DNA of 64,000 nucleotides, from contig CAICTM010000343.1 of NCBI GenBank assembly GCA_903772945.1, forward strand, positions 1 through 64,000, given 5' to 3'. Every line of letters begins with the position of its first letter. Within the stretch, counting starts at the first letter, position 1. Shown in pieces: positions 31,761 to 41,987 of this stretch. The notes under the pieces were generated by a model, which was not told the origin of the DNA, did not search any database, and was given only the letters and a program-made list of their open reading frames with translations. The stretch comes from Seminavis robusta (lineage: Eukaryota; Bacillariophyta; Bacillariophyceae; Naviculales; Naviculaceae). The translations under genes and the position numbers were made by a program.

Positions 31761-32548
31761 AACTACACGTAGTACCAGTACCGTACCTGCTCCAAACTCC
31801 AAAGAACACAGAATCCAGCAAAGCTGAATACTTGTAAAGCAAAACTATTTTACCGCATCTACCTAGCTAGTTTGTAAACTCTCTTTCTGGTATACCGGTT
31901 TGTATTGCGTTTGAGCTGTTTTGGATGTCCAAGCTACTTAGTACTTAGTAGGCCCCAGTCAGTACAGCAAAGGTGCGTAAGTACGGACGTCAGTGGGTAC
32001 TGAGAGTTTTAGAGTAGTACCGAGTAAACTATCCGCTGCCTGGTACGACCTGTACTTGAATATTACTGGATGGCTATTATTTGTTCGGCTGGATCTCTAA
32101 TTCTTCTATTTTTAACAGACCAAAAAGTAGGTGCTACGAGTAGTAATTAGTAATTAGAATTCAGTACAATGACTTCCGGTGGTTTCTCAAATCTGGTACT
32201 GCCCCAATGGCTTGGTCTGGCTTTTGTTCTCCTAGGGTGGCTTCTTTCGATGAACAAGGTGCTTTTACTGTTGAATCATTAGTAGGGTTTGCACTGACGA
32301 GCCATCCCGCTTTTCTTGATTTATTAAAAGCTCGTGCTCCATCTCCCCACACGGACATCAAGAACAAGAACGGAACCTACCGGTATCAATAGTTAGGAGC
32401 TACTCGAGTACTCCTATAAGACACTCAAAGTTTCCCCGTGAAAATATGGTTTTGGTTTCTCTACTGAGTACTGTACATCGTAAGCTTTTCTCTCCTCGGC
32501 GCTCTGTTCGGGTCCTCTCCGATCTGTGATGAACACAATTTCTTGGGC
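31761..32548. other. Intergenic and promoter of the disordered basic protein gene
   Basis: Mostly AT-rich with TAGTACTTAGTAC-type words near 31935-31950. It leads into the start codon at 32549. No other feature is supported. Confidence 0.45.
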
Positions 32549-35500
32549 ATGATGATCGAAACCACTGTAATGACCGCTGTCGATCCACTGAACAGCAGCA
32601 ACCATCATAATTTGCATCTAAGGATGAAGAATGAACGTGATGCGCTGCTTTCCAGGAATCGCAACATGAGGGTGGGTGGGACGAATCCCAAGGCCGCCGA
32701 GGAAGACGAGGACTTTGAGTATTTGAATGATGAGAAATCTGAGCTCTGTCTTTCTCCCAACACCAGACTCCGAAATGCCAAGCTTCACGATGCCTTGGCC
32801 ACTACCGAGTTTCTGCTCAACCTGCCGCTAGTGGATGGAATGCTGCCTCACGAAAGGGACGAGAAGAAAGGCAGGGAAATGAAGAATGGCAGCCACCGAT
32901 ACCAAGCCAACGACGACGACGACATGAGTTCTCTCGGAAGTAGCATCCTTCTGGACGAAATGGAAGACGACAAGAGTCGCATGTCTTGTTCAGGGAGACT
33001 GAGGATCTCCATGAGGAGTATCACCAAGTCCAACGGGGGTCTAATGGATGGGGCCTTTCAACCCAACACACCCAACAGTGTAAGAAGCTGCAAACGTTCT
33101 CTGTCAGGGGTGTCTTTATCGAGCAAACTTTCTATTGGCAGTGGGAAAAGATCCATCGGCAGCAAGCGTGCCATGGGGATGGCTCTCCGAAGGGCCACCA
33201 CGTCGGGGTCGATCCATTCGAGAAGCACACGCAACTCAGTCGTCAATGGTTCCAAAAACTTTGACTGGAGGGACTTGGGAGTGGCAAACAACAACAACAA
33301 CGACGATGACAATGCGTCCAAGGCCGGCAGTATCAACTTCCCCTTGAGGCGCTCGGCCAGTACAGGGTTCCGGTTCGAACGCACTGGCTCGCATCGATCC
33401 ATGTCCAGCACGGATCGCCTGAACCTCTCGTTGGTCAACATTTTGAGCAGCAAGAAGCAGCCGGCAGCCACACGACGAAATGGGCAAATGCGGGCATCCA
33501 CGGGACAAGAAGGCAACAAGAGACCGGCTCCTGTCAGAATGAACTCCGGGCGGTCCGTTTGCTCGTTTCGGTCGTCAAGGTCTATGCGGGGAGTGCCGAA
33601 CACAGGAGGCAGAGCACCCAGACGAAACGAACGGACGTCGAAGGTTGCAAATGTAGCTTCTGATGCCAGCGCAGTTTCTGATAGAACTGCCAATCTGTCG
33701 TCGGGTGAAGACAGCGGAAGCGTGCCGAATATTTGTCCCCGAAAGGCGCGACGACGTCGATCTCTACAAGGGTCCAAAGCATTGCGGTCTCCGACTCAGC
33801 AATCGCCTCGGGACAACAGTGTTTCTCCTAAGCAGCAGGGCTCGTCGCACGGTCACTCTGATACCAAAGCACAAGAGTGCAATTGGTGTAACGATCCAAC
33901 AAAGTCGTCAAAAATTCAAAAGGAAGTGCAGGGTCTGTTGAAGAAGATTAGCCAAGGTCCTCCTTTGCACAGAAGTACCTCTTTGGATACGCACACGAAG
34001 CTCAAGACTGCGGCTTCTGCAGCAGGAGAAACCTTGCTTAAGAGGATCTCCAATGTCGAGAGGAACACTGCGAAGCAGCCGACCCGAGTTTATTCGCTCG
34101 ATGCTGATTCTGGGCATTCAAAAAGCACTCTGGATTCGGAACTCAATAGTCTGCAAGCATTAGTGAGCCGGGCACACGGTCTGGGGTCAGAAGCAAAGAA
34201 CAGGGGTCGATCACCTCCACAACTTCGAAATTCAACGTGGACTTCACAGCAAGGAGAACTCTCGCCTAAGTCTGCCATGCGGCGTTCCAAATCCCTAGGC
34301 ATTACACCCATGGGACGCTTGGCAGCCACGTTGGGGGCTCCGTCGCTGCAGCCTACAAAACCTGACAAGAGAGAAAAGGACGATGATGATGCAGGGTGGA
34401 AGAACATAGGGATGCCAAAATTGGCAAACATGAAGCGAGCTACCTCACTAACAGACAAATTGGCGCACCGCACGACAGAGATGTTGAATGAATCAATCAG
34501 TACCATGTTGGAGGAATCTATGAATGCCCCAAGCACCAGTCAGAGGCGCAGCGGCAGGAGTCCCGTTCCACCCTCGAACCATCGTTCGCCCAAGGCTGGT
34601 CGAACAGCATCACCGATGAGGCAACAAGGATCAAGTCTGAGGCAAGGGCACATGAAGAGCCACATGGACGAGAAAATCTCCAACTCACCCAAAAGGACTG
34701 TGAAGAAGGACAACTCAAGACTGGCGCAGTTGGCTGCGCTTTCTCGATCATCAGCAGGCGCCGACCCCATGGATGTATCCACCCGCTCAGAAGCAAATCC
34801 AGTCCGACGCCCCCCGAATCGATCGAGTAGCATGGGCGTCATGAAGAGAGGACCAATCAGACGACCGCCTGGCAGATCTCAGAGTGGAAGTGTTGCAAGG
34901 ATGCAGGTTCGCCGACCACCAAATCGAACTGCTAGTGGTAGTGGCATTCGTGGGAGCTCTTCTGGTCGTTCTGACTCGGGCAATCAATCCATGTCACCGC
35001 CTCACAAGAGCTCATTTCAATTCCAGCGACGGGGCAAAGCGAGTGATAAATCTGCCATGCCACCCAAAAAGCCCGTCAGGAGGATGCAAGAGGTCTCTCC
35101 CAGGAAGAATTCCAGTTCTACGCCGGTAGCCGCGGGAACCGTGCTCGAGAAACTAAGTCAATCCTTTCGTGATGGCAATCTGCTGGATGACAGCAAATCC
35201 GACGACGAGGATGACGGCAAATCCGACGATGACAGCTACCACTCCAAGCTCGAGCAGATTGTTGATATGGACACGAGCATAAAACGTCGCCAAAGCGGCA
35301 ATTACCTGTCAATGAACGAACTTGACCGCTTCGCTCTTCTTCCTGTTGACCTCTCCGATGACGATTCCGACGAGGAAGACGATGATTCGGACGATTCGGA
35401 TGATGATTCGGATGACGATTCTTCCCACCATCAACAGCCACCCGCTCGTGGTACGAGAAGAGAGAGCCAACGTCCTGCTCGTGCATTGTCGGACAGAAAC

Positions 35501-35839
35501 TACAATGATTCCACGGAGATGCAAGACACCCAGATGACAGATAGGAGAGCCGCAAGGAGAAAGAATCGACGTACAGAGACCCATGATGCTGACAGTGCCA
35601 AACCCAGTGGTCGGCCAAAGTTGCAACGTAAGCTATCCAACAAAGATTTGGCAGCCGCAATGAACGCCAGGCAGCCCAGCAAACAAGACCTTCTGAAAGA
35701 TATCAAGAAAATACAGCGGACGGGCCGCAACTTGCAGAACGGTGCGAGAACCAACGATGCATCCTTGTTCGTCACTGGTTCTAGAATCCGGCGTTATATG
35801 GGTGGCGTCGAGGTGATCACCGGCGCAGGAAAAAGCTAG
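32549..35839 (+). CDS. Large disordered Ser/Arg-rich protein with acidic C-terminal segment, unknown function
   Basis: ATG at 32549 (MMIETTVMTAVDPL), 1,096 residues, no intron needed. Most of the sequence is low-complexity and basic (Ser, Arg, Asn), with short repeats such as RRPPNRSSSMG, RRPPGRSQSG and RRPPNRTASG (about 34805-34965). An acidic run of DDSD units follows at about 35355-35430, flanked by MDTSIKRRQSGNYLSMNELDRFALLPVDLS. The last 80 residues (LQRKLSNKDLAAAMNARQPSKQDLLKDIKKIQ) look helical. Many R-x-x-S sites suggest phosphorylation. I do not recognise the family. A decayed copy of the 3' third follows immediately downstream. Confidence 0.78.
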   Translation: MMIETTVMTAVDPLNSSNHHNLHLRMKNERDALLSRNRNMRVGGTNPKAAEEDEDFEYLNDEKSELCLSPNTRLRNAKLHDALATTEFLLNLPLVDGMLPHERDEKKGREMKNGSHRYQANDDDDMSSLGSSILLDEMEDDKSRMSCSGRLRISMRSITKSNGGLMDGAFQPNTPNSVRSCKRSLSGVSLSSKLSIGSGKRSIGSKRAMGMALRRATTSGSIHSRSTRNSVVNGSKNFDWRDLGVANNNNNDDDNASKAGSINFPLRRSASTGFRFERTGSHRSMSSTDRLNLSLVNILSSKKQPAATRRNGQMRASTGQEGNKRPAPVRMNSGRSVCSFRSSRSMRGVPNTGGRAPRRNERTSKVANVASDASAVSDRTANLSSGEDSGSVPNICPRKARRRRSLQGSKALRSPTQQSPRDNSVSPKQQGSSHGHSDTKAQECNWCNDPTKSSKIQKEVQGLLKKISQGPPLHRSTSLDTHTKLKTAASAAGETLLKRISNVERNTAKQPTRVYSLDADSGHSKSTLDSELNSLQALVSRAHGLGSEAKNRGRSPPQLRNSTWTSQQGELSPKSAMRRSKSLGITPMGRLAATLGAPSLQPTKPDKREKDDDDAGWKNIGMPKLANMKRATSLTDKLAHRTTEMLNESISTMLEESMNAPSTSQRRSGRSPVPPSNHRSPKAGRTASPMRQQGSSLRQGHMKSHMDEKISNSPKRTVKKDNSRLAQLAALSRSSAGADPMDVSTRSEANPVRRPPNRSSSMGVMKRGPIRRPPGRSQSGSVARMQVRRPPNRTASGSGIRGSSSGRSDSGNQSMSPPHKSSFQFQRRGKASDKSAMPPKKPVRRMQEVSPRKNSSSTPVAAGTVLEKLSQSFRDGNLLDDSKSDDEDDGKSDDDSYHSKLEQIVDMDTSIKRRQSGNYLSMNELDRFALLPVDLSDDDSDEEDDDSDDSDDDSDDDSSHHQQPPARGTRRESQRPARALSDRNYNDSTEMQDTQMTDRRAARRKNRRTETHDADSAKPSGRPKLQRKLSNKDLAAAMNARQPSKQDLLKDIKKIQRTGRNLQNGARTNDASLFVTGSRIRRYMGGVEVITGAGKS

Positions 35840-36022
35840 AGACCTATTGGCACGAAATAAGATTCTGATTCTACAGGACCAATTTTCGTGATTTTGGTCA
35901 CAGCTGTCAACGGCTATGACTAGCTAAAGTAGCTTTAGCTGAATCCATGGAATGAATAAATAAAAAGAACGCTTTAGAATCCTTGCGGTAGTGCCTTTCT
36001 TTCTCGTAGTTTCAAAAGCGAC

Positions 36023-36746
36023 GGGATGGTAGCAAATCCGACGATGGGGATGACAGCTACGTCTATACCACTCCAAGCTGGATCAGATTGTTGATATGGA
36101 CACGAGCATAAAGCGTCGCAATAGTGGCAATTACCTGTCAATGAACGAACTCGACCGCTTCGCTCTTCTTCCTGTTTACCTCTCCAACAACGATTCCGAC
36201 GAGGAAGACGATGATTCGGATGACAATTCTTCACACCGTCAACAGCCACCTGCTCGTACCGCGGTACGAGAAGAGAGAGCCAGCATCCTGCTCGTGCATC
36301 GTCGGACAGAAACAACAATGATTCCACGGAGATGCAAGACACCCAGATGGAAGATAGGAGATCCGCAAGGAGAAAGAATGAGACCCGCAATGCTGACAGT
36401 GCCGACCCTGCCAGTGGTCGACCAAAGTTGCAACGTAAGCTCTCCAACAAAGATTTGGCAGTGATAATGAACGCCAGGCAGCCCAGCAAACAAGACCTTC
36501 TGAAAGATATCAAGAAAATACAGCGGACGGGCCGCAACTTACAGAACCGTGCGAGAACCAACGATGCACCGGCGCAGGAAAAAGCTAGAGACCGATTGTA
36601 TAGCACGAAGTAATAGGACCAATTTTCGTGATGTTGGTCGGCTGTCAACGGCTATGACTAGCTACCGTAGCTGAACCCATAGAAAGAATACAAAGAACGC
36701 TTTAGAATCCGTGCTATACTGCCTTTCCTCTCACAGTGTCAAAAGA
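36023..36746 (+). pseudogene. Decayed tandem duplicate of the 3' third of the preceding gene
   Basis: This segment matches 35208-36017 from the acidic segment through the stop codon and into the 3' flank (GACCAATTTTCGTGAT and AAAGAACGCTTTAGAATCC both recur). It has lost part of the acidic DDSD run and about 55 bp near the old C-terminus (the TGSRIRRYMGGVEV part). Indels break the frame around 36250-36290. No start or promoter is present, so it is a fragment, not a gene. The duplicate ends about 3 bp before the stop codon of the convergent flavoprotein gene. Confidence 0.8.
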
Positions 36747-36748
36747 AC

Positions 36749-38485
36749 TCAATCAAACCGTGGCAACTTGGAATTGATGTACTGGACGCCGCATCCCATG
36801 ACAGCTTCTCCTGTGGTGGGATAGCTATGAATGTTTCGTCCAATGGCATAGAGGCCAATGTTGTTCTTGATGGCGAGAGACACTTCATTGATCATTTCTC
36901 CGGCTCGTTCTGCCACAATGGTGGCTCCCACTATTTCATCCGTTCCCTTTTTACAGAGAATCTTGCAAAAACCGACATTGTTTCCTTCGCAAATGGCACG
37001 ATCATTGTGTTCCAGTCCAGCACGATAGACATCGACTTCCAGTCCTTGCTTGGCAGCCGCGTCTTGGGAGACCACTCCTACGGTGGCATATTCCGGTTCT
37101 GTATACGCCACAGCCGGTACCACCAAACTACTGAGTTTCCAATCATCTCCTGCCAATGCATTTTGCACCACCATTTTGGCCATTTCTCCACTCATATGCG
37201 TCAGACGTGGGACATCTGCCACACAGTCCCCCACACCCCAGATGGAAGGGTTGGTGTTACTTTGACCGAAATCATTGACGACAATTCCCTTTCCAAGATC
37301 GTATTCGACATAGGCGTTCTCGAGGCCCATGTTTTCGACATTGGCAGAACGTCCCGCAGCAACCAAGAGACAGTCGCAGCCCAGGTCTTGCTTGTCATTG
37401 ACAGTGACTTGCATCACTGGCAATTTGTTGGATTCCGAACAACCAGCATCGATTGTGGTGACCTTTGTAATTTTGGCATTGGAAAGAAAGGTGACACCGT
37501 GACTTTCGAGTGCTTTTTGAATAATGGCGGCAGCCTCGGCATCTCCCTGTTTGGATTCAAAGAGCCTCGATGAGCGATTAATGACGGTTACGTTGCTTCC
37601 CAAGAGGGCAAAACACTGTGCCATTTCCAGTGCAATCACTCCCGCACCCAGCACCACCATGCGGGGCGGTAGCTGTTCGAGATTGAACAATTGTTCATTG
37701 GTAATGTAGGGTGCTTCCTCTAGACCTGGCACATTCTGGGGAATAGTGGGACGTCCACCCGTGGCAATGACACACTTTTTGAATTTCAAAGTCTTGCCAT
37801 TCACTTCCACCGTATTGGCTCCCGTGAGGACCCCTCTGCCTTGATAGACATGTGTTCCGGCAGCTTCGGTACCGACATGTCCATCGGCAGGAGCAATTTT
37901 AGCCCGACAATATCTGACTCGTTTCATGACGGCCGCAAAATCGACGCTAATATCTCCACCAATAACGACCCCAAATTGGGCGGCGTCTCGAACGGCCGCC
38001 ACGGCTTTGGCGGATCGGAGCAGTGCCTTGCTGGGGACACATCCCACATTGAGACAATCGCCACCGGCCAGATGTTCCGAGATCATGGCCGATTTGGCCC
38101 CACGCCGTGCCGATTGTTTGGACGACACCAACCCACCCGCGCCACTGCCAATGGCAATCAAATCGTATTCTTCGTGTGGCGTGGCATCCTGGAATTCTTT
38201 GGGATGAACTTGATTGAGGAGAACGGCATTGTGTTCGTCCAACGGCCATACATTCAACTTGGAACGGGCTTGGGCAGCATCTTGAGGATCATCGGCAGTC
38301 CATTGTTGCGGTGAGGTTGCCATTTTGAATGTCGATGTCGATGTCGATGAGGAATGGCGGCGAAATAAATAATCAGAGGAAGAAGCACTGGTACTGGTGG
38401 CCCGAGCAAGAGAGCAAGCGAAAGAGGGAGCAAAGCAATAACGAGAGGCGACAAGAACTTGAAAGTAGAGCAATCGGTGATTCAT
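36749..38485 (-). CDS. Class I pyridine nucleotide-disulfide oxidoreductase (mercuric reductase / lipoamide dehydrogenase-like)
   Basis: 578 residues from ATG 38485. Core features in order: FAD-binding DLIAIGSGAGGLVSSKQSA; redox-active disulfide GGDCLNVGCVPSKALL; NAD(P)-binding MVVLGAGVIALEMAQ; second FAD motif SIWGVGDCVAD; and C-terminal dimerisation domain with IHSYPTTGEAVMG. The HSYPTTGE box supplies the His-Glu pair and resembles MerA-like proteins (HPYPTxxE) more than lipoamide dehydrogenase (HAHPTLSE). The C-terminal Cys pair of true mercuric reductases is absent. The first 55 residues are a leader: SRYCFAPSF followed by an Arg/Ser/Thr-rich, acid-free stretch recalls the diatom plastid ASAFAP signature, although a mitochondrial leader is also possible. 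Met at residue 54 could start a cytosolic form. The physiological substrate is unknown. Confidence 0.9.
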   Translation of the reverse strand: MNHRLLYFQVLVASRYCFAPSFACSLARATSTSASSSDYLFRRHSSSTSTSTFKMATSPQQWTADDPQDAAQARSKLNVWPLDEHNAVLLNQVHPKEFQDATPHEEYDLIAIGSGAGGLVSSKQSARRGAKSAMISEHLAGGDCLNVGCVPSKALLRSAKAVAAVRDAAQFGVVIGGDISVDFAAVMKRVRYCRAKIAPADGHVGTEAAGTHVYQGRGVLTGANTVEVNGKTLKFKKCVIATGGRPTIPQNVPGLEEAPYITNEQLFNLEQLPPRMVVLGAGVIALEMAQCFALLGSNVTVINRSSRLFESKQGDAEAAAIIQKALESHGVTFLSNAKITKVTTIDAGCSESNKLPVMQVTVNDKQDLGCDCLLVAAGRSANVENMGLENAYVEYDLGKGIVVNDFGQSNTNPSIWGVGDCVADVPRLTHMSGEMAKMVVQNALAGDDWKLSSLVVPAVAYTEPEYATVGVVSQDAAAKQGLEVDVYRAGLEHNDRAICEGNNVGFCKILCKKGTDEIVGATIVAERAGEMINEVSLAIKNNIGLYAIGRNIHSYPTTGEAVMGCGVQYINSKLPRFD

Positions 38486-39450
38486 TCTATTCTTCTACTC
38501 TATCACCAGAGCTCGAATAACTGGAAGGACGTAAAAGCGTAAAAGTGCATACTCGTAGTCTTCTTGCATGCATGCAGAGGCTTCCGCTGAAGCTCAGAAC
38601 CAAGATCCATCTGTCCATCAAAAGATACGCTACTAGTACCGTATAAGACAGCAAAGCAGGTACCGGTAGCAGTTCAAGGCGGTCGATGGCTTGGCCTGAT
38701 GAGAGCTCAAGAATTGAACTGTTGACTTCAGAACCCCCCAGCAGCTTCTCTGGTCTTGATGACTTCACTGTGCCTACCGGTACCCATAGTTCATGTCTAG
38801 TAGCTAGGCCTCACTCCTGGCCCGCACACAAAGGCTAACTCTACCGGTCGTACCAACATCTACACCAGGACCTACTCCTGGACTAACCCCTGGTCCATCT
38901 CCAGCCCTACTCCTCTAGCTAGAGTGCCATTCCGGGACTACACCAGACCACACTCCTGGTTCCAATTCAGGTTGCCGGTGCGTTACTGAATGACTACGGT
39001 ACTTTTTAGTGCCCAAGCCTTTCTTAGCCGAAACTATGGCTTGCCTTCGGCTACCCTATGGATAACCACAGCAGGAAGCAAGAGTGTCAAATTCATCAAA
39101 AGGCATCGACTTGAGTTTTGGAGATTTCGGTATGACTAGCTACCAGCGATATTCTTTCTGTTGGGACGTACCACGATTTTGGCCAACTGGGATACTACTA
39201 GTGGTAGTTTTGATTGGAGCAGCACAGAAAGTGTGCCACATCGTTCTCAGCATTTGTGGATCAAGCTCAAACCAGTCCTTCTTTCTCAGTGAGCAAAGGA
39301 TATATGTTTTATAGTATGCATGTTGTTGCTTATTCATTTCCTTTCGTTCTTTTTTGTTTTGTTTTGTATTGTTTCGTTTCTTCGTTTCCTTTTGATTGGT
39401 ATTGTTTCCTTCCAAGTCACTCTGTAACATCATTGAATAAAAGATAAAAA
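38486..39450. other. Intergenic, nothing gene-like
   Basis: It holds the flavoprotein promoter and the ACT-protein 3' flank. Contains GGTACCGGTAG (38659), CCGGTACCC (38777) and a stretch of loosely repeated CCTACTCCTGG words at about 38865-38960. A T-rich TTTGTTTTGTTTTG run occurs at about 39350-39365. Confidence 0.5.
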
Positions 39451-40200
39451 TTAGGATCCATATCTCATGGCATCGTCTGCATCGCCGTGAGTAACATTTT
39501 GAATGGTAATATCGCAATTGAGTTCATCGGCCAACTTGTCAATTCCCTCTTCGATTCGTTCGACACTGAATCCTGCGGCCAATGGTTCCAAAGCATTGGC
39601 AATTCCCTTCATTTGAAAGAGACAGGTTCCACCGTGGGGCGCAATTTCGGCATCACTGGTCTCCAATCGATCGACGGACAATCCATTCTGTGCCAGAAAC
39701 GTCGTCACCTTGTGGACGATGCCGGGATAGTTGGCGCCTTCCAGTTGAAAGTATCCCGAATAGGCAATTTGAGGCGATACAGCAGTAGTAGAAGCAGCCT
39801 CGGTTTCAAAGACGGTGGTATTCATGTCCGCCATGGTGGCCAACTGGGATTCAAAGTGTTCCTTTTGTTCCGCTGGAATTTGAATCAACATCATCATGCT
39901 AAAGTGGGAACCCAATTTGGTAGCCTGCGATTCTCCCACATTGCCACCAATATCGGTCACGTGCTTGGAAATCTCCGACACAATTCCGAGACGATCCTTG
40001 CCCACCGCGTTGACAATCAAATGAGATTGACTCGAAGAAGATAAGAGCGATTTCTTTGTAGCAAGAAACAAGAAGAAGAATATTAGTTTCTGCAAAACAC
40101 AAAATGAGAATCGAAAAAGAAATACTGTTGTTACCTGCACAAACCGCGAAGATGCTGGTGCCGTCTTGGCAGCCGTAGTCAACAAGCGAGAGAGAATCAT
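39451..40200 (-). CDS. Double ACT-domain protein (GcvR-like), probably mitochondrial, two exons
   Basis: ATG at 40200 (MILSRLLTTAAKTAPASSRFVQ), a good mitochondrial presequence. Exon 1 ends at 40135 (CAG|GTAACA). The most likely acceptor is CTACAAAG, giving an 81-bp intron (40054-40134) and a 222-residue protein; a TTTTGCAG at 40090 would give an unusually short 45-bp intron. The first ACT domain reads HLIVNAVGKDRLGIVSEISKH and GGNVGESQATKLGSHFSMMM; the second reads YSGYFQLEGANYPGIVHKVT. This arrangement matches the GcvR/ACT regulator family, which senses amino acids such as glycine. The ligand and partner are unknown. The frame stays open through the intron. Confidence 0.85.
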   Translation of the reverse strand: MILSRLLTTAAKTAPASSRFVQVTTVFLFRFSFCVLQKLIFFFLFLATKKSLLSSSSQSHLIVNAVGKDRLGIVSEISKHVTDIGGNVGESQATKLGSHFSMMMLIQIPAEQKEHFESQLATMADMNTTVFETEAASTTAVSPQIAYSGYFQLEGANYPGIVHKVTTFLAQNGLSVDRLETSDAEIAPHGGTCLFQMKGIANALEPLAAGFSVERIEEGIDKLADELNCDITIQNVTHGDADDAMRYGS

Positions 40201-40662
40201 CGTCAAGCAATGTAACTCCTTCAAAAGATATGGATATGGAACAGGTTCGTGTAAAGCTGAGACTCGAATAGAACAAGAAGGCCGATGATGTTTGTGGTTG
40301 TGAATGGGAATGGGAAGCCTCGCAGCGCAGCGTGGAAGAACCAAACATCACTGCAAAAGATCGATCCGGTGTTCTTGACACCACTTGAAATCCCGTAAAA
40401 GTATCTTTTTTGCTCATTATTCATTAGGGCTAAAGCTCACATGAAATCGTTGCGGAACATCGAGACTGTTCCATGGCACGAAGTTCTATCGAGTTTACAG
40501 CGAACACCAACATGCAAAGACACCTCACCTCAAGACCAAAGCCATCCCAAGGAGCGGCTCATAAAGCACTCTCTCGATCACTTCTCAATTGATTGACCTC
40601 CTCTTTTCCATTCATTCATTCATTCATTCATTCATTCATTCATCAACCAACCATCAAGAAAG
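40201..40662. promoter_or_regulatory. Divergent promoter region with (CATT)n tract
   Basis: 462 bp between the ACT-protein start (minus) and the PhnB-like start (plus). A (CATT)n microsatellite of nearly nine units fills 40609-40643 and ends 19 bp before the PhnB-like ATG, so it is probably in the 5' leader. Core promoter elements could not be placed. Confidence 0.5.
40609..40643 (+). repeat. (CATT)n microsatellite
   Basis: 35 bp of uninterrupted CATT units just upstream of the PhnB-like start codon. Length variation here would change leader length but not the protein. Confidence 0.9.
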
Positions 40663-41226
40663 ATGAAGTCCACTGGAATCTACCTGACATTCGATGGCAA
40701 CTGTGCCGATGCGTTTGCGCATTACTCGACGGTCTTTCAAAAGAAACTCGGGACCAACATGACCAACGGTGACTCTCCGATGAAGGACAAAATGCCCAAG
40801 GAACTCCATGACAAGATTATGCATTGCAGTTTGGATATTGGGATGGGCGACAAATTCCAATTGATGGGAAGTGATCGCAATCCCATGATGCACAAGGAAC
40901 CCTTCCAATTGGGAAACAATACCCAAATCTCATTGACGCCGCACACCAAGCAGGAAACCGATCGATTGTTCCAGGAATTGACGAGTGGAGGTGGAAAAGT
41001 ACTCATGCCCTTGGCCAAACAGTTCTGGGGATCCTACTTTGGATCTTTGGTGGACAAATTTGGGATTCAGTGGATGTTTGAATTCCCATTGAATGCGGAT
41101 GACAACAACAAGGAAGAAACGAAACAGCAAGACGATGGTAGCAACAGCAAACACAAACTGGGAGAGGAGGGTGACGACAAAAAGGACAACGAAGACGAAC
41201 CCGTTGCCAAAAAGGCAAAGAAATGA
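40663..41226 (+). CDS. PhnB-like VOC-superfamily protein with charged C-terminal tail
   Basis: 187 residues, ATG at 40663. Residues 1-145 match the PhnB/3-demethylubiquinone-like VOC group: YLTFDGNCADAFAHYSTVF near the start, MHCSLDIGMGDKFQLMGSD in the middle, and FWGSYFGSLVDKFGIQWMFEF at the end (the usual 'WGxxxGxxxDxFGxxW' motif). VOC proteins bind a metal through His/Glu or a small substrate, but PhnB-like members have no settled activity. The last 45 residues are Lys/Glu/Asp-rich and end PVAKKAKK, a possible nuclear localisation signal that is unusual for the family. An (AAACAG)n tract follows in the 3' flank. Confidence 0.85.
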   Translation: MKSTGIYLTFDGNCADAFAHYSTVFQKKLGTNMTNGDSPMKDKMPKELHDKIMHCSLDIGMGDKFQLMGSDRNPMMHKEPFQLGNNTQISLTPHTKQETDRLFQELTSGGGKVLMPLAKQFWGSYFGSLVDKFGIQWMFEFPLNADDNNKEETKQQDDGSNSKHKLGEEGDDKKDNEDEPVAKKAKK

Positions 41227-41287
41227 TAAAACAGAACAGAACGACAGGCAGGGTGATGCATCATTTGACAATGAATATGCTTGTATG

Positions 41288-41335
41288 AAACAGAAACAGA
41301 AACAGAAACAGAAACAGAAACAGAAACAGAAACAG
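41288..41335 (+). repeat. (AAACAG)n microsatellite
   Basis: Eight uninterrupted copies of AAACAG (48 bp) begin 62 bp after the PhnB-like stop codon, probably in its 3' untranslated region. Confidence 0.9.
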
Positions 41336-41987
41336 CTGCAACGTAACATCGGTACAAGCAAAGTTATCAAGTGTGAAGTGCGAACAATGCTTCTCTTACT
41401 AGCTAGACTAGAATTTCAAGGAGGGAACAACAAACTTCTCGTTGCGGTAAACAAGCCTATCGAAGGTTGAGAAGACAACGACGTTATGCTTTCGTTGGGG
41501 GTCATTGTCCGTTTGTCAAGCAAGGTGCGAAGATTGGGGCATAGGAAATCTTGTTCGAGCAGGTTTCTATCCATTTCCCCCTTTGTTCGTGCAGCCACGT
41601 CCATTGCGGCAACGGGATTGTGCCTTATGGTGAAGTCAGTCCTGAATGAAGTACAGTGGCGCCTAGGCGCCTGCCTGGGTGTTGTGTTGAAGGATTGCAG
41701 TTGTTGGCTCTGCACAGAATTTTGCTTGCTGGCTGGCAGATCTGTCTCTTTTCGACCACGCAGCAAATACATGAGCTGGGCCTTAGTTTAGTACGGGCGG
41801 ATTCATCATTCACTCATCATTAAAACTCTCAATATTTATTATAAAAGTTTTTCTACTCATGCCGCGTGATGTGTCGTATGTAGTCATATACTAGTGACGC
41901 CGTCCCATGTATTTTTTAAGATTGTGAGCAATGTTGGATTTGCTCAATGCCCTCAATCTGACGTCCTTATTACATCGTCATCCATTC
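41336..41987. other. Intergenic between converging genes
   Basis: 650 bp of 3' flanking DNA for the PhnB-like gene and the giant zinc-ribbon gene. Short open frames at 41416-41791 on both strands show no recognisable content. Confidence 0.45.

Noticed and set aside
40054-40134. Coding reading of the Phe/Leu-rich segment in the ACT protein
   Set aside because: The segment VTTVFLFRFSFCVLQKLIF is flanked by CAG|GTAACA and ACAAAG, interrupts an otherwise typical mitochondrial leader, and is better explained as an intron.
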